Shown one piece after another: positions 18,905-28,456 of a stretch of 49,475 bases of DNA. The notes under the pieces are model-generated. The model saw only the letters and a program-made list of their open reading frames with translations. It was not told where the DNA came from and did not search any database. A program made the position numbers and the translations under genes. Source of the DNA: Draconibacterium orientale (GTDB lineage Bacteria; Bacteroidota; Bacteroidia; Bacteroidales; Prolixibacteraceae); contig DYSZ01000006.1 of the NCBI GenBank assembly GCA_020726265.1, positions 1-49,475 of the forward strand. Direction: 5' to 3'. Position 1 is the stretch's first letter. Each line of letters opens with the position of its first letter.

Positions 18905-20389
18905 ATGAAAAATATAGTTTGGCGTATTCCAACACAGATCAGCAAATTGATTTTGTTTACCTTGATTCTGTTTGGGTGCAAGCAGGAACCGATTTTATGG
19001 AAAGTTGATTCTACCCAGCAGGTAATAACCGAATATGTAGAGAGTAACGAGGAATTCTCTGAATTTAACAAGATTTTGGAGAGTACCGGGCTAAACAGTC
19101 TTTTGGCAGTTCGTGGGCCATTTACCTTGTTCCTACCGTCTGATGAGCAAATGAAAGCTTACTATACTGAGAAAGGAGTAAAATCATATACTGAATTTAG
19201 TGAAGAATTTTTAAAGACGCTAACACTAAACCATATCATAGGTATTAAAATCGAAACCGGTGATATTGGCCTGGGAGCAATCAGCGAGCCAAATGCAATC
19301 GGCGATTTTGTTGTTACCGAATTTGAGGGTGCTGATATTATCCTGAATAAGTACAGTAAAATCATTAAAAGAGATATTATTGCTTCGAATGGTGTGGTTC
19401 ATCACATTAATAAAGTGCTTGACCCCATTACAAAAAATATTTACGAAGTACTCGCTGGCAATCCCTCCTATTCCATATTTACCGAAGGATTAAAACGAAC
19501 AAATCTGAAAGATACACTGCAGACCATATCTTTTATGTATGGTAAAAGACCGGCCCGTACTCGTTTCACAATACTGGCTATAGCCGACTCCACCTATAAC
19601 AGGTTTGGTATAAAATCCATCAACGATTTAATTGAGGAATATACTGATGCACCCGACAGTCTTACTTACATGAATAACGGATTTTACAGGTATATGGAAT
19701 ATCATTGTCTTGCAAATACCTACTACCTCAGCGATTTGAAACTAAATACAAATCTTTATCCAACACTGACTTACGACAACAACGTTTCCATAACAGTTGA
19801 TACGGACTATAAACTTAGCATGAATCCGAAGACCAAAGAATATACTCCGTTTGTAATCGACCAGAGCAATAATCCCGCGAAAAACGGCACTGTTCATACA
19901 ATTTCAGGACTTTTACCTGTTGAACAACCTATACCCGTAACATTGACATGGGAAACTACCGACCATTTCGATATGAAACAAGGCGACTATTACACAAAAT
20001 ATTACGAACGTTGGTTTGATGGGAAGAATACTTTTGCCAATATTAAGTGGGAAGGCGATTATTTGCTGTATTATTATAAAAATCATGATGCTCCTGTACA
20101 AGTAAATTGGGACTGCCTTTCGATGAGTGGTTGGTGGTGGTGCGAAGTAACCACACCCAAAATAATGAAAGGGAAATATAAAATTACATCATATCAATGG
20201 GGTGGTACTAATTTCGCCGTTTATGTTGATGGTGTAAATACGGCACTGATCAAAAGCACTGATGCGACACCTGGAGCAACCTGGGCTGAAGTTGACTGGA
20301 ATACAACCGCAACACATAAAATTAAAATAGTTACTACAAGCCCTGGATTGATGTTTTGGGACACAGTCATATTTACGCCAATTAATTAA
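18905..20389 (+). CDS. FAS1-domain lipoprotein with C-terminal beta-sandwich domain
   Basis: 494 residues. The signal LILFTLILFGC ends in a lipobox Cys (about residue 25). Residues ~35-180 form a clear fasciclin domain: FNKILESTGLNSLLAVRG, FTLFLPSDEQMKAYY, LKTLTLNHIIG and the closing NGVVHHINKVLDP. A second, weaker fasciclin segment follows at ~185-340 (VLAGNPSYSIFTEGLKRT, RFTILAIADSTYNRFG), ending GTVHTISGLLPV. The last ~150 residues are a beta-rich, Trp-rich domain (VNWDCLSMSGWWWCEVTTPK, KGKYKITSYQWGG) that looks like a carbohydrate-binding or jelly-roll fold; I cannot name it with certainty. It lies between the two SusCD pairs and is probably a surface ligand-binding partner. Confidence 0.85.
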   Translation: MKNIVWRIPTQISKLILFTLILFGCKQEPILWKVDSTQQVITEYVESNEEFSEFNKILESTGLNSLLAVRGPFTLFLPSDEQMKAYYTEKGVKSYTEFSEEFLKTLTLNHIIGIKIETGDIGLGAISEPNAIGDFVVTEFEGADIILNKYSKIIKRDIIASNGVVHHINKVLDPITKNIYEVLAGNPSYSIFTEGLKRTNLKDTLQTISFMYGKRPARTRFTILAIADSTYNRFGIKSINDLIEEYTDAPDSLTYMNNGFYRYMEYHCLANTYYLSDLKLNTNLYPTLTYDNNVSITVDTDYKLSMNPKTKEYTPFVIDQSNNPAKNGTVHTISGLLPVEQPIPVTLTWETTDHFDMKQGDYYTKYYERWFDGKNTFANIKWEGDYLLYYYKNHDAPVQVNWDCLSMSGWWWCEVTTPKIMKGKYKITSYQWGGTNFAVYVDGVNTALIKSTDATPGATWAEVDWNTTATHKIKIVTTSPGLMFWDTVIFTPIN

Positions 20390-20425
20390 TTCAATACCTG
20401 TTAAATAATTTAATACAGTTTTGAA

Positions 20426-23400
20426 ATGACAAAAAGAAACTTATACTCAACCTGTTTATCTCTTTTAACCTTGTTTTTTGCCATCAACATCAGTCAGCCG
20501 CTGATGGCGCAGACACCTGAAATAAATATTAAAGGTGTGGTTACGGAATCAGGCACCGGACTCCCTCTAAAACAGGTTACAATTTCGGTATCATCAACAG
20601 GTACAACTGCAGATACGGATGAAAAGGGAGAATTTACCATCTCAGTACCCAATCTGGAAGCAGAATTAACCATTAACCTTCCCGGATACAATGTGAGAAA
20701 CATATTCCTGAACGGGAGGGAATTTATTACTGTATCTCTTGTGTCTGCCGATTACAGAACTTTTGACAATTCGTTTTACACACCAACGGGGCTGGTAAAC
20801 GTTAAAGATGCTGTATATTCAGTTACCTCGCTTACTTCAGGCGATGTAAAATATTCAAATGTAACCTCGTTCGATCAGGCGCTACAGGGAAAGGTTCCGG
20901 GAATGTCGGTGGTACAACAATCGGGTATGCCGGGCCACAGAACTTTTATGAGTGTACGCGGAATATCCTCCTTGTATGCCAACACAGAACCTTTGCTGGT
21001 AATTGATGGCATGATTCACGATTATTCGTATGCCAATTCAAGCCTTTTGGAAGGATTTGCCTTAAATCCAATGGATGTTTTGGATATCGATGATATTTCC
21101 GACATTTCAGTATTGAAAGATGGTCTGTCATATCTTGGCGCTGCCGGTTCAAACGGAGTAATCAATGTTAATACAGAACAAAAAGCTGAAACCAGTACCG
21201 TGATGAAGTTTTCTGCTTATGGCGGTGTAACAATGGCTCCAAAAAGTCAGGATTTACTCGATGCAGGTGAGTTTAAAAATTATTTCACTGAAATGTTAAA
21301 TTCACAAGGGTATAATTCAAACGAAATTAATACCATGTATCCATGGCTGAACGGCAATGCGTCATCAAAAGATTATTATAAATACAATAACAGTACCGAT
21401 TGGCAGGATGAAACATATTCACCTGCGGCTGTTTCAAAATTCCATTTCTTCCTAAAGGGAGGTGATGATATTGCTACATATAATATTTCTACAGGTTATT
21501 TATCGCACAATGGTATTTACGATAATTCGAGATATACAAGATATAACCTGCGTATTAATGGTAAGATCAATATCACCGATAAATTCTCAATAATTCCAAA
21601 TGCCAAATTATCACTGGCCGACAGCAAACTGGCAAACCAGGGACCGAGTGCGTGGAAAAACCCGGTGCTGGCAACAGCTTTAAAACCATCCATAATGGCG
21701 CCTTACGCCAGGGATCCGGAAACAGGCACTATGCTTGATTACCTGGATGATGTGGGTGATGTTTTTATGGTAAGTAATCCAACTGCAATTACGCAGAATG
21801 CACAGGGTTCAAACCGGAATTATCATTTTCTGTCTTCGATAACTGCTGCTTACCGGTTTAACGAACATTTTAACCTGTCAACACTCATAGGTATAAATTT
21901 CAATAACTCACGCGAAAATATTTTCTTACCTGATATTGGTATGGTACAGGTTGATTCAGCCTACAACAGTCCAGGCGATTTTGTGTTTGAATTCCGTTCA
22001 ACACAGAATCATACAACATTTACCTATACAAACAAAACAGCTTCGGGTCATTCAGTTGTGGCAAATGCCGGATTCAGGATTATGCAAAACAGCTACAAGT
22101 ATAACTTAAGTACCGACCTGAATACACCATCCGATGATTTTAAAAGTCTTGGACAGGGCTCGCAGTACAGTTTCCTCCGTTCTACTGTCGGAGACAACAG
22201 AGGCCTGGGATGGATGTCATTTTACGGTGACATCAGTTATAATTTCAGAAATAAATATTTTGTAAACGGTAACATTTCTTATGATGGAAATTCGGCCACA
22301 AATGAATCAAATCGCTATAATTTTTATCCTTCTGTTGGAGGTGCATGGAGGCTTTCATCAGAAGATTTCCTGAACCAGTCAAGCTGGCTTGAAGATTTAA
22401 AACTGAGGGCATCGTACTCTGTTGCCGGAAATATGTTCAGCAGTGTTTACGATAATTCGAAATTGTATTACACCGACCGCAGGATAAATGGATCAGGTGT
22501 TTTAACCCGCGAAATCATACCAAATGAAGACATGGAACTTGAGAAAAAGAACACTATTAATGCCGGTATCGACCTTTCCGTATTAAAACAACAACTTAAC
22601 GTTCATGTCGATTTCTTTAAATCGAATGTAAACAACCTGGTTATCCGGCAGGAACTTCCTTCAACCTTTGGTTATACCGATTATTATGACAATGGCGGTA
22701 AACTTGAAGTTACAGGACTTGAGGTTTCTGCTGACACCCGGTTACAGTTTAGCAAATTGATTTGGACAATTGGAGCATCGGTTAGTAAAGAAATTACCAA
22801 AGTAAAAAGTCTTACATTCATTAATCCAAATACTACAAGTATTATCACAACCATTGATGCTGCCCAGTTTATTACATCAGAAGGTAACGTAGTAAATGCT
22901 TATTACGGTTACAAAACCAATGGACTGCTTTCAAGCGCCGAAGCAGGCAAAATTATGGGGCCGAACGGAGCTATGATGAAGGAGGGTGATATTAAATTTG
23001 TTGATGACGGCGATAATATTATTAATGAGAACGACAAAAGCATAATCGGGGATCCAAGTCCCGAACTTTTTGGTAATATATTTACAGCCTTTGCATACAA
23101 GAATTTTCAGCTTTCTGCAGTATTAAACTATTCAGTTGGTAATGATGTATTCAATTATGTAAGGTATAAAACCGAATCGATGAGCGAATATGACAACCAG
23201 TCGAAATCAGTTCTCGACAGATGGACTTCAACGAATACCAGTGCTGTTTTGCCAAGAATGGCATACGGTGATCCATCGGGCAATACGGCTTTTTCTGACC
23301 GCTGGATTGAAGATGGTTCATACCTGCGCCTTGGCCAGTTAACATTGAACTATGATGTTCCGCCAATAAAGGGTTTTATAAAAGGGGTTGCTATTTATTT

Positions 23401-23548
23401 AACCGCCACAAACCTCTTCACTGTAACCAATTACTCAGGTTACGATCCGGATTTCATGTACATGAACAATCCGTTTTATATGGGAGTTGATTATGGTAAA
23501 ATGCCACAAACCCAATCGTTTATTATTGGTTTAAAATTAAACTTATAA
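20426..23548 (+). CDS. SusC-like TonB-dependent outer-membrane receptor 2
   Basis: 1040 residues. Signal peptide ends near SQPLMAQ. A carboxypeptidase-regulatory-like domain follows (INIKGVVTESGTGLPLKQV). The plug has FDQALQGKVPGMSVVQQSGM, the SusC-type segment RTFMSVRGISSLYANTEP, LLVIDGMIHDY and ISVLKDGLSYLGAAGSNGV. Here the usual DAAS-A-YG-R motif is replaced by DGLSYLGAAGSNG, a divergent form. The barrel carries the typical WLEDLKLRASYSVAGN and GSYLRLGQLTLNY blocks and ends IIGLKLNL. The sequence differs strongly from the first SusC in this operon, so it is not a recent duplicate. SusD2 begins 19 bp downstream. Confidence 0.96.
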   Translation: MTKRNLYSTCLSLLTLFFAINISQPLMAQTPEINIKGVVTESGTGLPLKQVTISVSSTGTTADTDEKGEFTISVPNLEAELTINLPGYNVRNIFLNGREFITVSLVSADYRTFDNSFYTPTGLVNVKDAVYSVTSLTSGDVKYSNVTSFDQALQGKVPGMSVVQQSGMPGHRTFMSVRGISSLYANTEPLLVIDGMIHDYSYANSSLLEGFALNPMDVLDIDDISDISVLKDGLSYLGAAGSNGVINVNTEQKAETSTVMKFSAYGGVTMAPKSQDLLDAGEFKNYFTEMLNSQGYNSNEINTMYPWLNGNASSKDYYKYNNSTDWQDETYSPAAVSKFHFFLKGGDDIATYNISTGYLSHNGIYDNSRYTRYNLRINGKINITDKFSIIPNAKLSLADSKLANQGPSAWKNPVLATALKPSIMAPYARDPETGTMLDYLDDVGDVFMVSNPTAITQNAQGSNRNYHFLSSITAAYRFNEHFNLSTLIGINFNNSRENIFLPDIGMVQVDSAYNSPGDFVFEFRSTQNHTTFTYTNKTASGHSVVANAGFRIMQNSYKYNLSTDLNTPSDDFKSLGQGSQYSFLRSTVGDNRGLGWMSFYGDISYNFRNKYFVNGNISYDGNSATNESNRYNFYPSVGGAWRLSSEDFLNQSSWLEDLKLRASYSVAGNMFSSVYDNSKLYYTDRRINGSGVLTREIIPNEDMELEKKNTINAGIDLSVLKQQLNVHVDFFKSNVNNLVIRQELPSTFGYTDYYDNGGKLEVTGLEVSADTRLQFSKLIWTIGASVSKEITKVKSLTFINPNTTSIITTIDAAQFITSEGNVVNAYYGYKTNGLLSSAEAGKIMGPNGAMMKEGDIKFVDDGDNIINENDKSIIGDPSPELFGNIFTAFAYKNFQLSAVLNYSVGNDVFNYVRYKTESMSEYDNQSKSVLDRWTSTNTSAVLPRMAYGDPSGNTAFSDRWIEDGSYLRLGQLTLNYDVPPIKGFIKGVAIYLTATNLFTVTNYSGYDPDFMYMNNPFYMGVDYGKMPQTQSFIIGLKLNL

Positions 23549-23567
23549 CAGGAAAAATTGAAATAAA

Positions 23568-25127
23568 ATGGAAAACAGAACACGAATAACACCATACTTA
23601 CTGGCTATTTTCAGTGCGATTCTGATTTTAAGTTTCGGATGTACGGATGATTTCTTTAACGAGACTGCCGGTGACAGAATTACTCCGGATCAGCATTATC
23701 AGTCAATGATTGACGCTAATGTTTCGATGCAGGGCGCTATTATTACGCTGCAGGATGCAATGCCAAAATTGATTATGCTCGACGGATTACGGTCGGACAT
23801 GATGGAAGTTACACCAAATGCCGACTCGTATTTAAGAGAAATAAATTACCAGATGATTTCGGCAACAAATCCAATTGTGAATCCATCCGATCTTTACAAG
23901 GTTATTGTTAATGTAAACGAAGTGCTGGTTAATATTGACAAAGTTGGTGAAAAAGACAGAAATTATGATGAATTGACAGCTTATTCGGTTAAAGGTGCAT
24001 TAGTGGGGATGCGGGCCTGGACTTACCTTACACTGGCAAGGTTGTACAATCAGGTTGCCTATATCGATGATAACCTCACTTCGCTGCCCGAAAATCTTTC
24101 ACAGACCGTTTTAACCAAAGATGCTATTCTCGACACGCTGATCAATCAGTTGGAAACCTATTTCAAGTCGGAATACACTACAACAAAGTATCAGGAATTA
24201 AGATTTCCCCATTATGTGAACAACAAAGCACTTCTTGGTGAATTGTATCTCGAAGTTGGCAGATACGCCGATGCCGCCAAATACCTGAAACTTGCCTGCG
24301 AAAGTTATGGAAATCAGACGGCGATGCTCAAAGTTGATAAATCATATCAAAATGCAGCATGGGGTGCAATATTTCTGAATGCCGAATCAAATGGAATTGA
24401 AAATATTTCTGTAATCCCGTTTTCAAGGGCCGAAGATCAATTCAATCCTCTTGCCGACTGGATGGGGTATGACCGTCAGTATCTGGTTAAACCCACAACA
24501 TTGCTGGTTGACTCATTTCTTGCGCAGGTAGATGCAACCGGAGCACAGGGTGATTTGTGGAGAGGAGCTATTACATTTAATTTGAAGTCTTTCGAATGGA
24601 CAAGTGATTCTACTTATACTTTTAGCGAACCTTTTATTACAAAATATGCTGTTGACCAAAACGATCCCTCCAGTACTGATATTATTTTATCCAGGGCAGC
24701 CGATATTCATTTAATGCTGGCAGAAGCTTATAACCGCATGGGAGATGCAACCTCGCGAAAATATGCATTGATGCTTTTAAACCAGGGAGTGAATAAAGAA
24801 AACCCAAAACCACCTGCATTTGCAAGATGGTCGGCTAACCTTGGTGTAAGGGGCAGGGCTTATCTGAAATCGCGTGAAGTACCAAAAAATATGATTTCTG
24901 CCGATTCAATTACAACGTTAATCGAAGATTTTATTATTGATGAAAGAGCGCTGGAACTGGCATTCGAAGGTAAACGCTGGACAGATTTGGTTCGTGTTGC
25001 AGAGCGCAGGAATGATCCTGCATATCTTGCCGACAAAGTTGCAGCTAAATTTGAAGGTACTCCGTATTACGACCAGGTACATGCAAAACTGATGAATCCC
25101 GCAAACTGGTATCTGCCTTTTAAATAA
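23568..25127 (+). CDS. SusD/RagB-like nutrient-binding lipoprotein 2
   Basis: 519 residues. The lipoprotein signal ends ILILSFGC and the mature protein starts TDDFFNE, so Cys is followed by Thr-Asp-Asp, compatible with surface export. SusD features include KGALVGMRAWTYLTLARLYN, NNKALLGELYLEVGRYADAA, IILSRAADIHLMLAEAYNRM and the C-terminal DERALELAFEGKRWTDLVRV. It ends in NPANWYLPFK, close to the usual SusD ending. It is the last gene of the six-gene operon and is followed by two hairpin terminators. Its partner is SusC2 immediately upstream. The ligand is unknown, and no degradative enzyme is encoded in the operon. Confidence 0.95.
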   Translation: MENRTRITPYLLAIFSAILILSFGCTDDFFNETAGDRITPDQHYQSMIDANVSMQGAIITLQDAMPKLIMLDGLRSDMMEVTPNADSYLREINYQMISATNPIVNPSDLYKVIVNVNEVLVNIDKVGEKDRNYDELTAYSVKGALVGMRAWTYLTLARLYNQVAYIDDNLTSLPENLSQTVLTKDAILDTLINQLETYFKSEYTTTKYQELRFPHYVNNKALLGELYLEVGRYADAAKYLKLACESYGNQTAMLKVDKSYQNAAWGAIFLNAESNGIENISVIPFSRAEDQFNPLADWMGYDRQYLVKPTTLLVDSFLAQVDATGAQGDLWRGAITFNLKSFEWTSDSTYTFSEPFITKYAVDQNDPSSTDIILSRAADIHLMLAEAYNRMGDATSRKYALMLLNQGVNKENPKPPAFARWSANLGVRGRAYLKSREVPKNMISADSITTLIEDFIIDERALELAFEGKRWTDLVRVAERRNDPAYLADKVAAKFEGTPYYDQVHAKLMNPANWYLPFK

Positions 25128-25144
25128 GATTTTATTTCAAATTC

Positions 25145-25182
25145 TAAAAAAATGGCTGCAGATTACTGACAGCCTTTTTTTT
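25145..25182 (+). terminator. Terminator of the FAS1/SusCD operon
   Basis: GGCTG (25154-25158) pairs with CAGCC (25170-25174). An A-run precedes the stem and an 8-T run follows it, so the A and T runs can extend the stem. It lies 26 bp past the SusD2 stop. Confidence 0.8.
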
Positions 25183-25206
25183 AGTGAAGCTGTTGATGTG
25201 AAAAGA

Positions 25207-25250
25207 GAACCGTTCCTTCTGAAATCAAATAGAGGGAACGGTTCTTTCTT
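25207..25250. terminator. Second, bidirectional hairpin after the operon
   Basis: A perfect 10-bp stem, GAACCGTTCC (25207-25216) with GGAACGGTTC (25235-25244) and an 18-nt loop. It is followed by TTTCTT on the plus strand and TCTTTTC on the minus strand. Confidence 0.65.
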
Positions 25251-25436
25251 ATATCATGACTTGATTAGAATAAAAGAATAAATATGGCGGTATTCTTTCG
25301 TAGCTTTCCTGCATTCGAAAGGGTCAACATTCACCGGGTGACTTTCAGTTCACCCGATGAATAATCCAACAAGCCTTTTCGCATTAACGGATAGCATCCA
25401 CTCCCAAATTGTCTCTGCAATGAATTCCTTTACTTT
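25251..25436. other. Gene-free stretch with two small inverted repeats
   Basis: The 404 bp between SusD2 and the modular protein contain three terminator-like hairpins, one REP-like element and this unexplained middle part. Here CTTTCG (25295-25300) is inverted at 25316-25321, and CGGGTGA (25335-25341) is inverted at 25350-25356 (TCACCCG). No reading frame is convincing. Confidence 0.45.
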
Positions 25437-25468
25437 GCTCCTCCCCTTCGGGGAGGTCGGGAGGGGCT
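25437..25468 (-). repeat. REP-like GC-rich hairpin, copy A
   Basis: CCTCCCC (25440-25446) pairs with GGGGAGG (25450-25456), followed by a second G-run and GGGGCTTT. Read on the minus strand it begins AAGCCCC, as do the copies near 35.5 and 36.65 kb. I recall strings of this type as scattered intergenic repeats in Bacteroidota genomes. Confidence 0.7.
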
Positions 25469-25476
25469 TTCTTTTA

Positions 25477-25507
25477 TAAAAAAAGGCTGCCTCGCATGAG
25501 ACAACCT
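25477..25507 (-). terminator. Terminator of the modular CBM/Big protein gene
   Basis: On the minus strand AGGTTGTCTC pairs with GAGGCAGCCT (two G-U pairs, 4-nt loop), followed by seven T. It lies 24 bp past the stop codon at 25532. Confidence 0.8.
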
Positions 25508-25531
25508 TTTCAAAAATATTCAGTTTAGAAT

Positions 25532-28456
25532 TTATTTTACAAATTTTACAACCGCGTTATTCGCTTTTACAAAATACAAACCTTTTGTATAGCGGCTAAC
25601 ATCGAACTCATGATGTGTGCCGGTTACTATTGTTTCTTCCATTTTAATACCAACGCTGTTGTAGATGGCTACAGTAGTGTTAGCAGCAGAAAGATCAATA
25701 TTCAGTTTATTTACTGCCGGATTTGGATATACTTTAAACGACTGCATGCTATTTTGAGCAATTGAAGTTATTAATGCCAAATCTGCTACACTAATCACCG
25801 AAACGTTGTCAATATTAACAGTACTTGCCGATGCAAAGTTTCCAAGGAAAAAAGCTATCTGCTGAACCGTAGTTGGCACAATTTCATCGAAATTGACATG
25901 AAGCGTATATTTCTTAGGCTCGGTAGTAATACTTACAATCCAGTCTGAACGCCCTGTAAGTCCACCTCCTGTTGCTTCTGGGTCACTTGATGCACCGTAT
26001 CTATTATTACCATTCGGACCATCCTCAAAATCAACATTAATTGATCTTGCAACATCGGCCCATGCGGTAAAATTTACAACATAGTCAATATCTGGCAACC
26101 CTGTTAAGTTTTTCTGGATAAACTGATATTTCCAGGTATCACTACTAGCAGCAGGATTATGAACAGAAACTCCATCTGTAACTGCGTGTGCGGGTGAAGC
26201 ATCTGTCCAGCCTTCCCAATAAGTAGCAGAAATACCATCAGCTTTTAATAAATCAAATTTACCATTCTTCACAATGCTTACGTCATCCTCTGTAACAACT
26301 TGACCACTGATTACAACATCTACCGTTGAAATAACCAATTCATCAGCAGACTTTGCTGTCACCGTAACTGTTCCGTCGAGAATAGCGCTAAGCAACCCAG
26401 CGTCGTTTATTGTAGCCCTTCCTGTACTTCCTTCAGCCGTGGCAACACTCCATTTTATTTTTGTGTTGGTTGCATTTTCCGGAATAATTTGTGCCCCAAT
26501 TTGCAATGTGCCATTATCAGTGGTAATTGTTCCACCTGTAAGTACAATATTTTCAACATTAACCTGTTCTCCACTGACAGATTCGCTGAGCAAATAGATG
26601 CTATCGATATACGTAACAATATCTGATGTGCCAAGCATAAATTGTACCTTTTGATCCGTGGTTTCCTTTATTTGATCGAAAGTTACATCGAAAGTGTACC
26701 ATGTAGGTTCTGTTGTAATATCGAATGTCCAATCCGATCGGCCATTGGATGATCTAGTATCTTTTGTAGCTCCGTATCTGTTGTAACCATTTGCTGCTGT
26801 ATCTTCAAAGTCAACATTAAAAGTTCTATTGGCAGCAGCCCATGCCTTAAATTTAAAAACATAAGGGACATTGGGTTTAGCCGTCAACCCATTCTGCGCA
26901 AATTGGTACCTCCAAATGTCGCCAGTTGCAAGTGGAGTATGAACAGAAACACCATCAACAACTTTATGTTTGGGAGAAGCATCGGTCCAACCACCGGTCC
27001 ATTTAGTACCCTGGCCATCACCTTCAACCTGAGCAAAATCACCATTCAAGATAACGTTTTCAGGAATTAACTCCAAATCTGCTTCACTAATCACGTACAC
27101 ATTGTCAACAAAAACAGTTGGAGTAGCCATACCTGCAAAAAGATTGAACTTCTGAGTTCTTGTATCCATCCTTCCGAAATTTTCAATCTTAAGAATATAG
27201 GTTGTTGGTTCAGTGGTGAGGTCAAATCTCCATTGCGTTTTACCATCTGGAGATTTTGGATCCGATGTGTCACCAAATCTGTCATAATTGCCACCTGTAA
27301 GTTCAAAATCCACATCAAAAATTCTTGGCTCAGACGCCCATAATGTCACAGAAAGAATAAAGGGTTGATCTTTTAACGATGCCGGGATTGCAATTTCCTG
27401 TCCAACAGTCCAATCCCATGGATTTGCACCAGCAGCAGGATTTGATATTTGAAGCACACCATCAACAACTGTTGAACTACCCGACCATGGGGCACCTGGC
27501 TCAAAAGTTGAATCTCTAAATACATCAAACTTGCCATTCTTTATGTAGCTCAGTTCAAAAGCATCGGCAATCTGCCCTGTAATTGAAACCGTTACCTCAT
27601 TAGAAAGAATAAAACCATCTGCAGATGTAGCCTGAATAATAAGTTCTTCATTCAGCACAGGAGTAACCACTCCATCGCGACTGATGCTGGCTCTGGCTAC
27701 ACCGCCATCGCTTCTCTTAATACTCCATTTTAATGTCTGGGTAGCATCTTCAGGAAGAATTTCGGTTACAATTTGCAGTGTATCATTGTCAGTGTTAATT
27801 GCTCCACCGGTAAGATTGATATTATCAATAAGAATTATTTCTGTACCAGTAACCAAAGTGATACTATCAAGATAAACAGTACCCAAATCCTGGGTGAGCA
27901 TAAACTGAATTTTTTGAACAGTTGTTTCCTTTAATTGATCGAAAGTAACATTAAAAGTAAATCTTTTAGGCTCAGTAGTTACATTAAAATGCCATTCTGA
28001 CCTACCGTTAATCCCTTCAGGATCAGAAGTGGCACCATAGCGATTATAACCATTGGCTGGAGTATCTTCAAAATCAACTGATACCGCCCTGTCTTCCGAA
28101 CCCCAGGCAACAAAACTAAGAACGTAAGGTATGTCAGGCATTGCACCCAAATCCGTCTGACTGAATTGAACATGCCACTGCTCGTTAACATTTTCCTTCA
28201 GACTGGTTATCTTAACCGCACCATCTACAACAGTCCACGGGTCACCCCAGCCGCCGTCAATCCAGCCACCCCACTCTTCCGGTGAGCCATCTGCTTTAAC
28301 TAAATCAAAATCACCATTCTTAATAAGGTTTTCTTGTTCAATGATGCCAGTCATATTAGAAGCTACAGATGCCTTCTTAATTACACCTTCCGGCTTCTGT
28401 GCAAACGCAACCGAAACGAGCATTAAACCTAAAATCAAAGTAAAAATTTTTCTCAT
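25532..28456 (-). CDS. Large secreted protein of repeated CBM-like and Big_2-like modules with T9SS tail
   Basis: 974 residues with signal peptide ending LMLVSVAFAQ. I see four copies of a ~160-residue beta-sandwich module of the CBM4/9 or carbohydrate-binding-like type at about 40-205, 300-460, 468-628 and 722-885. Each has NG(D/K)FD, a Trp-rich stretch, a (V)DFE block, N-RYG-SDP or a variant, and a TTEP strand. Two Ig-like Big_2-type modules lie after modules 1 and 3 (LTGGAINTDNDTLQIVTEIL; LTGGTITTDNGTLQIGAQII). The tail FKVYPNPAVNKLNIDLS is a T9SS sorting domain. No catalytic domain is visible, so it probably binds polysaccharide at the surface. Module copies 1 and 3 are clearly more alike than copy 2, pointing to internal duplication of a module-plus-linker unit. 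Confidence 0.85.
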   Translation of the reverse strand: MRKIFTLILGLMLVSVAFAQKPEGVIKKASVASNMTGIIEQENLIKNGDFDLVKADGSPEEWGGWIDGGWGDPWTVVDGAVKITSLKENVNEQWHVQFSQTDLGAMPDIPYVLSFVAWGSEDRAVSVDFEDTPANGYNRYGATSDPEGINGRSEWHFNVTTEPKRFTFNVTFDQLKETTVQKIQFMLTQDLGTVYLDSITLVTGTEIILIDNINLTGGAINTDNDTLQIVTEILPEDATQTLKWSIKRSDGGVARASISRDGVVTPVLNEELIIQATSADGFILSNEVTVSITGQIADAFELSYIKNGKFDVFRDSTFEPGAPWSGSSTVVDGVLQISNPAAGANPWDWTVGQEIAIPASLKDQPFILSVTLWASEPRIFDVDFELTGGNYDRFGDTSDPKSPDGKTQWRFDLTTEPTTYILKIENFGRMDTRTQKFNLFAGMATPTVFVDNVYVISEADLELIPENVILNGDFAQVEGDGQGTKWTGGWTDASPKHKVVDGVSVHTPLATGDIWRYQFAQNGLTAKPNVPYVFKFKAWAAANRTFNVDFEDTAANGYNRYGATKDTRSSNGRSDWTFDITTEPTWYTFDVTFDQIKETTDQKVQFMLGTSDIVTYIDSIYLLSESVSGEQVNVENIVLTGGTITTDNGTLQIGAQIIPENATNTKIKWSVATAEGSTGRATINDAGLLSAILDGTVTVTAKSADELVISTVDVVISGQVVTEDDVSIVKNGKFDLLKADGISATYWEGWTDASPAHAVTDGVSVHNPAASSDTWKYQFIQKNLTGLPDIDYVVNFTAWADVARSINVDFEDGPNGNNRYGASSDPEATGGGLTGRSDWIVSITTEPKKYTLHVNFDEIVPTTVQQIAFFLGNFASASTVNIDNVSVISVADLALITSIAQNSMQSFKVYPNPAVNKLNIDLSAANTTVAIYNSVGIKMEETIVTGTHHEFDVSRYTKGLYFVKANNAVVKFVK

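Noticed and set aside
14141-23548. Recent tandem duplication of the two SusC/SusD units
   Set aside because: The two SusC proteins differ in plug motifs, barrel sequence and length, and the two FAS1 proteins differ in architecture; any duplication is ancient.
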